Origin: Dallia pectoralis
Taxonomy: Eukaryota > Chordata > Actinopteri > Esociformes > Umbridae
NCBI GenBank assembly: GCA_029465975.1
Contig: CM055741.1
Location: 5,674,906-5,738,905 of the forward strand
Direction of reading: 5' to 3'
Length of the DNA stretch: 64,000 nucleotides
The notes under the pieces are model-generated. The model searched no databases, was not told the DNA's origin, and saw only the letters and a list, made by a program, of their open reading frames with translations. Below are positions 38,001 to 49,309 of this stretch, one piece after another. A program made the position numbers and the translations under genes. Numbering within the stretch: position 1 is the first letter of the stretch; every line of letters starts with the position of its first letter.

Positions 38001-41000
38001 CTGGGTATTACACACATAGAGCCGTCAGAGAGACCTGCAGCTTGTACCCTGGGTATTACACACATAGAGCCGTCAGAGAGACCTGCAGCTTGTACCCTGA
38101 GTATTACACACATAGAGCCGTCAGAGAGACCTGCAGCTTGTACCCTGGGTATTACACACATAGAGCCGTCAGAGAGACCTGCAGCTTGTACCCTGGGTAT
38201 TACACACATAGAGCCGTCAGAGAGACCTGCAGCTTGTACCCTGAGTATTACACACATAGAGCCGTCAGAGAGACCTGCAGCTTGTACCCTGGGTATTACA
38301 CACATAGAGCCGTCAGAGAGACCTGCAGCTTGTACCCTGAGTATTACACACATAGAGCCGTCAGAGAGACCTGCAGCTTGTACCCTGGGTATTACACACA
38401 TAGAGCCGTCAGAGAGACCTGCAGCTTGTACCCTGGGTATTACACACATAGAGCCGTCAGAGAGACCTGCAGCTTGTACCCTGGGTATTACACACATAGA
38501 GCCGTCAGAGAGACCTGCAGCTTGTACCCTGGGTATTACACACATAGAGCCGTCAGAGAGACCTGCAGCTTGTACCCTGGGTATTACACACATAGAGCCG
38601 TCAGAGAGACCTGCAGCTTGTGTGTGTTCAGTTACAGTGTATGCTGTCCAATAAGCATTAACCTCACACTCACCCTCCTCCGCATGGTCAAAGCGTCCAA
38701 GGACAAAGTTAATACCAATCCACGCATACACACCTAAAGGGAAAGAGAGGACGTGTTAAATAAACCCAAAGGACCGGTTTCCCGGGACCAGGTCAACGGC
38801 CGTTCCGGAAAAACATTTATTCTGGAAAACCTGGCCAGAATGATAGCAGCAGATGCGTTAGTGCAGCCAGAGAATACGACCAACGCTAACTGGGCCAAAT
38901 ACTGACCTCAATGGAAAAGGTTCATTCGAACGTGAATTAATGGATGTTCTGATATTGAACTCAGGTCTCACCTTCCTGCTTCCCAGAGATCACCTCTGCA
39001 TGGGAGCTGGAGAACAGGAAGTCAAAAACCACCGGCACATCTGTTACGAGGTCCTCCAGGATGGCAGTCTGTTGACTGACGACAACAAAAATAGTGTGGT
39101 AATCTCACAGTGCTAATTACAGACCAGTATCTCAGAACATGGGCAAGACCCAAGTATACATGCAAGTTATTATACCACTGTTAGTGAATTGCCTAAACCA
39201 TAGAGGAAATCACAAATGAGACATTTAAATTATGATGAATTATAACAGTATGCAGTAAATCTACATAAAGTATCAAAGATACGGTACAGTCATAAGGAAA
39301 TTAACCGGTAGAGTCATAAGGAAAATCAACTGGTATTCATAAATACTACCAACCGGTACCGTCATAAGGAAATAAACCGGTACAGTCATAAGGAAATCAA
39401 CCAGTACAGTCATACGGAGTAACGACTTACCTCTCAGGCAGCAGCCTCATGCCAGCCGTACAGAGGATGTAGAGGGGGGTCTCCTTGTGCTTATTCTGGG
39501 GGACGTGAGCCGCAGCAAACGACAGGAGGGGTTTGAGGTAGTCGCTGGCCTTGGCCGGGGTGAGGGCCAGGTTAGAGATGCCTGAGAGAGACAGGCCGAA
39601 TAGGAAGGTATGAATCATAAGTCTAAGTACTGTTTGGCCTTAGCTTATTCAGCCACATTGTGGTAATGTGGAGAATGTTCAGATACCAGCCGGCATGTGT
39701 ACACCTGTTTAACTATGCGAGTAAATGTGTGAGGAGTTACTCCTGAGGGTCAAAGTGCCACGGCCACACGTGGAGAACATACCGGTATCTTATCTATCGC
39801 TGCCTGAGATTAAGCACAGGGAATAAGACAGACTGTTTGTTCTACTGTGACGTGACATTATCTACATAAACGATACACGTAGGGTTGCGACAGTGCCTGG
39901 TTCTACAGGAATCTGGGGTCGGAACTTTCCGGCAACGCTCACGGGAACACATTGGAAATCCAGAGATTTTCCGGGATATTATAGAAAACCATTTCCAGGC
40001 CCCGGTTCCATGACCATGAGATAAGTGCGTGTGGTCTCCTTACCGGGTTTTATCTTCTTGACCACAGGTCTGCGGTCGTGGTCCCTCATCTGCCGTATGT
40101 CCAGCAGGGTATGGGGGTTCCCGTTGTGGGGGGGCCAGTAGTACACAAACACCCTGGAGCCACTGCTGCCACAGTCCACCACTATCCCATAGTTCAGAGC
40201 AGCGTTACTAACGTCAGTGGCCTCCATGGCCTCCACAATGGACAGGTATCTAGGAGACAAACAGAGACAGCCAGATAGAGAGACGGTCAAGCAGTGCGAC
40301 GAAGAGAAGGTCAGACAGTCAGACAGAGAGACAGTCATACAGACAGAGGATGGTGCAACGCATTGTATTCATATGTGTGCACGTGTTTGTGCGTGTGCAC
40401 GTGTTTGTGCGTGTGCATCTGCCCTACTCACTTGTTTGCATGTCCCCCATGTCGCTGGCCCCCCCAGAGCTCGGTGTGGTAGAGGCCCAGGAAGGTCAGG
40501 GTTGAGCAGACGAGGAAGAACAGGATGAAGACCCTCTGCCTAGGCACACATACCAGAGACTGCAGAGATACACTGCAGTACCAGGTCGCTGGCAAGCAGG
40601 ACAAACTGATCCTTCAGAACGGTCCGAAAGAGAGGGGATATGGGTGAGGTTCAGAACACAGGGTAATACACATACCCACACATTCACTCGGTCGGGCACA
40701 CACTCACACACTCAAACACAGGGTCACTATAGCATCATATCAGATGCTAGTTGAGAGTTGACCCCTTGGCTGTTGTCAAAAAGCAATAGTACAAGTGTCA
40801 CACAAACAGGTCATCAACCACAGATGCAATCCAGTTTATCGCTCTGTTTGTCCTGTAGCTTTGAATGAATCACTTTACCTCAATTCTAACACAATGTCTA
40901 ATAAGGAGCTGGTCCCTAAACCCAACCCCTAATCCAGAAATCGTATTTTGCCTAGTGTTGAAGGATTTATGTTTTAACGCCCTCTCTCTGTACACAAAGA

Positions 41001-41356
41001 CCTAGGTCTCACAGACTCTCGCTCGCACATGCACAGTTCTGTATAATTGTACACAGCAGTTTAAACAGCACACTTATTCACATGAAAACTGTACACACCA
41101 TAGTACAATATCAGTGTGCTTTACCTCTTCTTCATCCTTATGACAAACACCTGGTTTGTGATCGAACAGTTGTCCTTTTTCAGGTGCATAATCATACCAG
41201 TTAGTTTTATTTTGTTAGTCCTCTCACATCTGCACCTTGGTATGAACCATCCTAACTTTAGACAAAACCCGTTATCTACCAAAATGCGTGTCCTGTGCTG
41301 CTGGATGTAGATTGACTAATATGAAGCCTACAGAGAACAGGGTGTTACCTGGCCAT
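35091..41356 (-). CDS. entpd7: Ectonucleoside triphosphate diphosphohydrolase 7 (intracellular apyrase)
   Basis: Twelve coding exons: 41356-41349, 40539-40432, 40249-40044, 39581-39431, 39075-38972, 38733-38674, 37294-37143, 36739-36573, 36493-36169, 36059-35974, 35871-35710 and 35307-35091. Phases agree and give 581 residues (human 604). Apyrase conserved regions are in order: VDCGSSGSR (63-71), LYILCTAGMRLLPE (144-157), GKQEGVYAWIGINF (189-202, Glu192 the likely catalytic base), DMGGAS (240-245) and SEFYGFSEFF (395-404). Transmembrane helices at about 6-24 and 533-552 give the two-anchor GDA1/CD39 topology. The enzyme hydrolyses nucleoside tri- and diphosphates in the lumen of intracellular vesicles. 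Sequence is clearly closer to ENTPD7 than ENTPD4. Oddity: the first exon encodes only MA plus two bases, and a stretch of about 23 residues before the first helix in human is absent. A symmetric exon may have been missed. Confidence 0.95.
35317..35697. repeat. 70-75-bp tandem repeat in the last intron of entpd7, five copies
   Basis: Each unit combines a short CA run with CGTGTTAGTATGAAACATG and a GTGTATAAAGATATGTTA segment. The array fills nearly the whole intron between 35308 and 35709, from about 10 bases beyond the last exon's acceptor to about 12 bases short of the donor. Confidence 0.95.
37807..38620. repeat. 48-bp minisatellite, 17 copies, in an entpd7 intron
   Basis: Units starting GTATTACACACATAGAGCC are almost identical. 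The main variation is a G/A site at the unit end (CCCTGGG versus CCCTGAG). Reading left to right the order is GGA GGA GGA GA GGGGG, a three-unit higher-order period. The array lies between the exons ending 37294 and beginning 38674. Confidence 0.97.
39262..39425. repeat. Short degenerate repeat (AGTCATAAGGAAAT) in an entpd7 intron
   Basis: The motif AGTCATAAGGAAAT with flanking ACCGGTA recurs five to six times at irregular spacing. It ends directly at the donor of the exon at 39431. Confidence 0.8.
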
Positions 41357-41839
41357 ATGTACAAGCGGCACGACCCAACAGCAGAGTATGCTGGCTGTCA
41401 CATCATGGCTGGAGGTGGATCATATGGGAGGTAGACACAGGTGTGTATTTCCCGCGGTGACCTGATTGGAGAAAAGGACAAAAAGATAAGAGTCAACAGT
41501 AAGAACACTACGGTTCCCCAAATAAACCATGAAACGTAACTGTAGTTCACAAGCAAATCAGAAATAACAAGAGAATACATAAATGCGTGCGTTGAAATCA
41601 GCCGCGATACGATTAGAAAGCGCACATTTAATAATGCCACCGCATCACACGACCTATGTCAACATAGCTGGCGATGTTGGTTTTTTAATGGTATTATGCA
41701 GACTTACTTTCCGGTCAACTGTTGCACCAGCTAAACTAATCACAAGTCAAGCCCTGTTTCAACAATTACACCAAAAAAATAATATACGGCATGTTCGGTT
41801 CACATTATATTTGTATTGACAGAGCGATATGGATTGACA

Positions 41840-42150
41840 AATATAACTACCCGGCTTCCGGTGAATGCTACAGCTGTATCCAGGGTAGCTAGTAGTAGCT
41901 TCCGGTGAATGCACAACGAAATTGTTATCTTTTTTAAACTCAAATTGATACAAACTCACGCTTGCCGTCACGTCATTCTAGTCAGTTTAATCGCGGATGG
42001 GATAAAAACCGATCCACAGATTAACTACAAAATATATTCTCTCTGATGTCGAGATTAATCTCACAGGAAAATAAAGACCACATTTAAATCCAGCGGGTGA
42101 CGTAGTTCCGGTGCCCGACGTGGCCCAGCCACGGTCGACGTCACAACTGA
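41840..42150 (-). promoter_or_regulatory. Probable entpd7 promoter with duplicated ETS sites and CRE-like sites
   Basis: Two copies of CTTCCGGTGAATGC (near 41856 and 41900) read CACCGGAAG on the minus strand, a strong ETS-factor match. Further right are GTGACGTAG and CGACGTCAC, both CRE-like, and TTCCGG again near 42107. Density of such sites and position about 500 bases upstream of the start codon fit a TATA-less housekeeping promoter. Motif-based inference only. Confidence 0.5.
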
Positions 42151-43407
42151 GTGACGCCACCGTGTGGTTCAAACTTCTATTAAACTGCGATGGACCAATA
42201 TTACACAGTTTGGTGAAATTACGTATCCATAGTAGAATCGAAGGTTGTGAATATTTCTAACGTCTCCGGTGCGTGCACAGTGATGAGTGCGACGCATACA
42301 TACATAATACCCCTCAGCCCCTTATTATAATTTATATTGCTCTGTTATTATGTTGTATGTAAGCACCTCCCTGCCAAAGTAAATTCCTTGTCTGTTCACA
42401 CATTCATGGCGAATAAACCCTTTTCTGATTCTGATATATTCACCGCATGAATTACACCGTAGAGCCAGAAACAGTGTAATATTTTTCTGATCGTGGAGAT
42501 CATATGTGCTCTGTGATCTTATGTGCAGGAAGCAAGTACATTACTGACCTCTGTGGTGCTCCCTAACCCAGATTACTCTCAATAAACAATGTGCACACTG
42601 TGGTTACGAAAATCGAGTTCAACATGACCAGAGAAGAAGAAACGAAGCGAGAGGACCAACTCAGCAGAAACCCAGTCTTCTCAGCAGGGGGCGTTTTTAC
42701 ATTTATGCATATCATCAAGCAAAATATATTTGCTTGGAGTTCCACGACAGGGTCAAAATAATGTAACATATGGTAAAATGGGTTATTTGAGCGAATGTAC
42801 TGCTATAAAAAGCACACGGCGCATGAACACATTACGAGTTTTCCGAGAATGTTTGCTCACATTCAAGTGGTTAAGATCAGATCTAATTCTCCATTAAATA
42901 GAGTCAGTTGACGTTAATACCTCTTATCAATAATTACAACAACTTTAAAATATTGAGCTGTAGAAATAGACTGCTTCTGCTCAGGACTATGACTCGCATA
43001 GTAATGGAGAAAACATTAGGATCTGATCGGATGGTATTACAGTCCTACCATCTCTGTCAGCATTGTGATTCCCACCCACCTCGTCCTACTCCCGCCTTAT
43101 TTAGTGACAAATCACACCTCAAATGCACCAATGGAGAGACCTAATCCAAAATGTCCTCAAGATTGACAGGCGAAATAGCGAATCACCCCATCGTTTCCGG
43201 TGTGTCTGGGACGAGCCCTATACCCTTCCTCTACCCATTCGGCTGCTGGATGAGTTCAGCCTCCGCTTGGTCCAGTCAGTCTCGGTGTGTTGTGGGGCCC
43301 GTCATCGGCTGGAGTTTTCCCCCCACCACAATTCAGACACGGGTGGAAAGTTGTCAACTTCCAGAGCAGGGGGCGCATAGGAACACCCCCCACAAGCTCG
43401 CCACTGA

Positions 43408-46400
43408 ATGGAAGCCGATGGGTTCGTGTCCAGGCGGCGAGTGTCCGTGGACTCACCGAGCGGCGACACCGGGGTCACCGCGGAGGCCGGGGCGGACATC
43501 AGGTGGCTGGGTGGGAGGATTTTGAATGCCACGGAAGGGTTTGTCGACGGTCTTTCGCCGCCAAGGATAGCGGGAGAGTCGGACTTTGCTGCGGTGGTAC
43601 AGCTTCGACCAGTCCCGGAGGCGACTGCGGAGGCCGCCAGTAACACCGAGACCGCGGTGGACTATGAAGGGCTTCCCCAAGGTGTCGCCACCAGCACGCA
43701 CATGCTGGCCGGAGCGGTGGCCGGCATCATGGAGCACTGTCTCATGTACCCCATCGACTGTGTCAAGGTAAAGTAGGAGCACGCTGACGCCCTGTTAATG
43801 ACAGCAGGCTGATCAACTATAGACTTAACTATTTGTTTGAAATCGGTAGCATGGCTGGTGTCACAGCGTGGTCCTAATACCGATTATAAGCGAGGAATAG
43901 ATGTTTGTTATCTACTCATTGAACACACATCTAACTAGTTACTGTGTCGGTCTGTGCAGCTGCCTAGTGTCTATCCCTATAACAAGTGTTTCTTGGTAAA
44001 ACTAACGTGCATTTCGTCACATCTACCCATATTACATTTTGGTGTTTAGAGAACAGCCACATTTGGTAGTTTGTTTGTTAGCGACTCCGACCTTATTAAT
44101 TGCTGTTCATGTTCTGTTCCCTCGCGTTTGCCTTGGATGGTTACACAAACACTGACCCAGGAACGGTAGGCCACGGTCAGCAGCAATCCTGAAGTAACTG
44201 AACTGGGACCTAACTAAATAACAAGCTATATGGAAAGTCACACTATTCATCACGTGCAATCCTTATTTACTGCGTTCGGGTGTCTTATTTCTACGGGTTC
44301 TTACACATATATGTAGGCTGTTCTCTACTGAGGCATTTCGGCTGAGCGTGCATTGGGTTTCTCTGTTCATTCCCCAGCCGAGGTTAATCATTATGCGCTA
44401 TTTGGCTTGGTAATACTATGCGTGGTGGCTGGCCCGATGCATTTACTCTCGTGCTAGAGCCCGAAGAGCTTTGAGCGCCTAAGTAGTCTGGGAGTGTTGG
44501 TGGCACAGGGAATGTGATTAAATCAACCGGCTTCATAGAATGTGCGTTGTGGATACTGCAAACACAGAATGCATAGCATGTCTCCAGCAAATCGAGGCTT
44601 GCTGATCCATTGCACAACAGATTTGTTTGTTTTTTTGAGCGACGACAATAGAGATCAAGCTAACTATAGTTAAAGGTGCACTCATGCACTCAGTGACTAC
44701 CCTTTTTTTTGTTTTGTTTTATTGAACCTCTTATTTTGGGCTGGATATGTAACAATGTGTTTATGCGCCTACTCTGCGTATAATCATTCGTATACCTCAG
44801 TTGGACATACACTTTCAAAAGTGGTTTTGATGACATTGGGTCCACATTTGCACATGCATGAGGCAGCACAGATGTGGGACTTCGCTTTACAAGCTGCGGC
44901 CTAAATCACAGAATGCATCTTTAACAATCCTGCCATCCATAACATACAGATCATAATCACATGCACGTGTTTCACAGCACCACAGCATGTAATCCTCTGC
45001 GGCGAATGCTTTTGTTACGGCGATGCAGTCAACAGTGGTCACAAGGCGTTGGATTTGTGACTGTCAATGGACTCCTCTGTGTTACTGAGATCAGTGTGTT
45101 CCGTCGTTGTGTTGTTACCCCTGTCCCACCTTCTGTGGCCGAATATTGTTGATTGAGCTGTGGCGTGGGTTCTGGTTTGGCGTGACAAGTATGTCATGTT
45201 TCGTCTATTTCAACTCAATAGACTGATGTTCGCGACAACTGAACACTGTTCGGATCCGTGTTCAGAACTCTGTCCGCGGATTAACCCGGGCAGTTTCAAA
45301 ATAAGCAGGGTTTCGCTCGTATTAGGTCTTCTCACCCTAGCTGACCTGAAGAGATGAACAAAGCAATAAAGCAACAAAACCCTTGGTTTGTGTTTCCTGG
45401 CCTTTACCCCAAAACCAGTTGTGCCTTATTGCTATTTGAATTACTGGCATTAGGTGAGATGGAGAAGATGATGGTTTTGTACATATTTAAAAAAAAATAA
45501 GTGGTCTAATGAAAAGTTTCATCCTTTGGCCTTAATCAGTGCTATACAATGAAGTGAGTGACTCACCTGTGCTTAATTACAGAGCGGGGTCCTATTACCT
45601 GTACAGGTGAATGCTGTTGTGTTGTTAGACAGCAGGTGCACAGTCAGTGCTACGTTTAGAGAACGCCTGTTGGACAACTTGTCTCACCTTGGCACCCTGG
45701 GGGATATGGCTGATGCACCTCTAACTTTCATTACGCCGCTTCCTGTTCGGTTGAAACGGTTCTCCACGTGACGTCGCTCTGTTCTAATACAGGAAGTTGC
45801 ATTCCGTCCGGAATGTATTAATTTCCTCAAAACAGATTTCCGGTCTACTGCTTGAGTTGAGTGCACCCAAAAACCAAGACATTTCTCACCTGACACGGGT
45901 TATAGGGGGTCAAAAATTCGGGGATGACCAAAATATTATGCTTTTTAAAATTGCGATGCTGTTTTCACCTGAAACAAAATACCTTGCTATTGGTAAAGCT
46001 TTTAGAATGGATTTTCTTTTCCCTTAATGTTCCCTTAATGTTTTAGTTGTGTTCCCGTACTGCTCTCAGGTCAGATTGAGTCAAACAGCAGCTATAGTGC
46101 ACACATTGTCACACTGTGTCCCTGCAGTGCAACGGGAGTTCTGGCGAATTGTGTCACATTTCCCAGACGAGCAAACTGTACAACACCCGAAGCCCTTTCA
46201 CTGTCAACATCCCTGTGAAAGCCGAACTCGGTCCGGTGGTTCTCAAACCTCCACTCTGGTGTCCCCCGGGTTGTGGCTTGGATCGCGCTAATCAGATGCA
46301 TGCACGCTAGGGATAGAGGATAAGTGGACAAGTCAAAATAGGGGAACCCTGGAGTAGTTGAAGGACACGGTACGGCCGAGGGTCCCCGGGGAAGGGGTTT

Positions 46401-48054
46401 GGGAAACACTCATGTGTGGTCTCAAGTCAGAGGATCTGTGTGCTGTACAATAACTGAGAGGAGAGGGGTTTGAAAGGGCTCCATTGTCCTGGAGACCTTC
46501 ATGTAAAACGCTGCAACATTGTGTGTGTGTGTGTTGTAACTGTCCCATGGTGAAACGGAGAAGCCGCACATGTTTTTAGGCTCCACGGGTAGAGACAGAG
46601 AAATGTTGCCAATATCGGCGGCGGCTTTTGAACAGGTCATCTGCTATGGTTATGTGATAGATAGAAATACTAATAACAAATAAACATTAAAACTTTGAAT
46701 CAAGTTTACTAATTGAAATCTGGCAAAGTTAGACCCGCTGGAAAAGTAGTTTTGGATCGTTTGTTCTGACTGTACATTAAGGAACCAGGGCCAGGAACGG
46801 GGGGGTGTTGCGAGGGGTTTTCCACCATTGCCCTGCGGATATTATTTCCTGCTGCGTCTTAACTGCGTTAACTCGATGGAGTCAGGAGTTCTCCTGGTGG
46901 TGCAATCATCGCAGTGGAACGGTTCCTCAGTCCTCAGCCATGCCCAGGCTTGTCCTGTCCTCAGACAGTTCTGTGGTCGCAGGAGGGGCTGTCACCCAAT
47001 AGACCAGGATTAGTTTAGTCTTCCGGACGTCTGCTTGTCAGTCGGCTGCCTTTGTTCTGTGTCACTCAACAGACCTGTGTGCCTGTCTGGATGTTTGGCT
47101 ACCTAGAAGTGGTGTCTTTAAAAGTGTTCCAGGTGTCATTTCTCTAGTGTGAGGCTGATGTGAATTGACGTGTGGTATCACAGGGTGGATATAAATGCCC
47201 GGGTTAATGCAACGCCTTGAGAGCGATATCTACACCACCTCCCCTCACACTAAGGTCCGCCTCCCCTCACACTAAGGTCCGCCTCCCCTCACACTAAGGT
47301 CCGCCTCCCCTCACACTAAGGTCCGCCTCCCCTCACACTAAGGTCCGCCTCCCCTCACACTAAGGTCCGCCTCCCCTCACACTAAGGTCCGCCTCCCCTC
47401 ACACTAAGGTCCGCCTCCCCTCACACTAAGGTCCTTCTTGTTATTCTCCTCGCTCCCTCTCACCTCCTCTTCCCTCGCTCGCTCACTCTCTCCTCACCAG
47501 ACACGGATGCAGAGTCTACAGCCTGATCCGGGCGCGCGGTACCGTAACGTGATGGACGCTCTGCGGCAGATTGTGCGCACAGAGGGGGTGTGGCGACCGG
47601 TGAGGGGGCTGAACGTCATGGCCGTAGGGGCGGGGCCAGCTCACGCCCTCTACTTCGCCTGCTACGAGAAATTGAAGATGTCGCTGGGCAACGTGGTCCA
47701 TCCGGGAGCCAACAGCCACATGGCCAACGGTATGGTTCTGTAAAGATGCCCACGTCCCATAATGCACATGCCCGGAAACATTAGTCTACTGTGCTCTCAT
47801 TAAGATGATAAGCGACTACTGGATATGTCTAACGTCCATGTTTTGTTATGTGTGTAAATCCTGTTTCAACTGTCTTTCTCCCCCTTCTTTTTTTTCTCCC
47901 TGCTCCCACTTTCTCCCCGCTCCCACTTTCTCCCCGCTCCCACTCTTTATCCCCCATTTTCCTTCTCTCTGTCCTCCAGGACTGGCAGGATGTATGGCCA
48001 CAGTGCTCCATGATGCGGTTATGAACCCAGCAGAAGGTCAGCTCTGATCCCGTT

Positions 48055-48089
<35 letters not shown>

Positions 48090-49309
48090 ACATACTGTCC
48101 TATCACATGAGAAGTGATGCACAGTGAAATATGTGTCTATTATCCCTGGGTACATTTATGGACGGTTAATATCACTCTATTCCACCCAGGACTGTCCACA
48201 GCAGATCGTCACGATGAGTCCATACTGCTGCAGTTCCTAAACAGGACACTAGGGGGAGCTCTAGCACTTGACATTCCCACTAAACCCAGCCCTGTGTGTA
48301 CGTTGCCTGTAGGCACAGAATATAGGGCCATCTTCTTACTTGTCATTAGTTGTCCGTAACCTCTAGGGCAGGACATTGACAAATATTGACATTTCGCCTG
48401 TCCCCACTAGTTCTTGTGTTCTGATCTCTGCTAGCCCCTGTATGTTCTGTGTTTACGCCGTCTGTAGCATTTCAGAGACCATTTTAAGGGTCTGTGTGTC
48501 ATTTAAAGGATATCACGTATGCACTCAATCTCACAGTCCATCACATGCTTTGATTGAATGAGAAGAATATAATTTCAACTGTTCTTCTCTTATAATATTA
48601 TTTCTGGGACCAGATATTTCTTGAATAACCCCCGCTCCCCCCACCCGTGTCTCCCCCTTCCCCCCGCCCGTTTCTCCCCCGCCCGTTTCTCCCCCCACCC
48701 GTTTCTCCCCCACCCGTTTCTCCCCCACCCGTTTTCCCCCACCCGTGTCTCCCCCCAGTGGTGAAGCAGCGTATGCAGATGTACAACTCCCCGTACCGGG
48801 GCGTTCTGGACTGTGTGGGCTCCGTGTGGAGGCGTGAGGGGCCGGGGGCGTTCTACCGCTCCTACACCACGCAGCTCACCATGAACGTGCCCTTCCAGGC
48901 GCTCCACTTCATGACGTACGAGTACCTCCAGGAGCTGCTCAACCCCCACAGGCTGTACAACCCGTCGTCGCACGTCGTCTCCGGGGCACTCGCCGGGGCC
49001 ATCGCCGCCGCCGCCACCACGCCGCTTGACGTCTGCAAGACGCTGCTCAACACCCAGGGGGCGGTCCTCGTCCAGGGGGTGGGCGGGGTCGGCGTGCAGG
49101 CGGCCTCGGCCACCGGGGGGCGCCACATCACCGGGCTGGGCGAGGCGTTCAGGACTGTGTACCGGAGCGGGGGCGGCGCGGCGTTCTTCAAGGGCGTCCA
49201 GGCCCGCATCATCTACCAGATGCCCTCCACCGCCATCAGCTGGTCCGTCTACGAGTTCTTCAAGTATGTCATCACTAAGCGCCGGCACGAGATGAAGTCG
49301 CGTGACTGA
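43408..49309 (+). CDS. slc25a28: Mitoferrin-2, mitochondrial iron carrier
   Basis: Four exons: 43408-43767, 47501-47729, 47980-48036 and 48759-49309, giving 398 residues (human SLC25A28 is 364). Three mitochondrial-carrier repeats are complete, with signatures YPIDCVK (114-120), MNPAEVVKQR (211-220) and TTPLDVCKT (302-310). The protein sits in the inner mitochondrial membrane and imports iron for heme and iron-sulfur cluster synthesis. The SLQPDP.ARYRNV and HALYFACYEKLK segments match SLC25A28, not the erythroid paralogue SLC25A37. The N-terminal region before THML (residue 96) is variable and rich in Ala/Glu. The matrix loop after the third signature carries a Gly/Val-rich insertion of roughly ten residues. 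The last exon is far more GC-rich than its surroundings. It is divergent from entpd7, 2 kb away. Confidence 0.97.
43768..47236. other. Intron 1 of slc25a28, 3.7 kb
   Basis: No embedded gene recognised. Around 46240-46430 is sequence resembling a dispersed fish repeat (GGTTCTCAAACC and GTTTGGGAAACAC motifs), family not assigned. The 22-bp array at 47237 closes the intron. Confidence 0.5.
47237..47432. repeat. 22-bp minisatellite upstream of slc25a28 exon 2
   Basis: About nine copies of CCTCCCCTCACACTAAGGTC plus CG, almost identical. It ends about 70 bases before the exon 2 acceptor and merges into that acceptor's pyrimidine tract. Confidence 0.95.
48633..48757. repeat. C-rich 15-16-bp repeat forming the polypyrimidine tract of slc25a28 exon 4
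   Basis: Copies of CCCGTTTCTCCCCCA with small length changes run directly up to the CCCCCCAG acceptor at 48758. The pyrimidine tract of this splice site is thus itself a tandem repeat. Confidence 0.9.

Noticed and set aside
37733..38737. Three frames of about 300 codons with highly regular repeats
   Set aside because: They translate the intronic 48-bp array on both strands. The true entpd7 exon at 38733-38674 merely shares the minus-strand frame with part of it.
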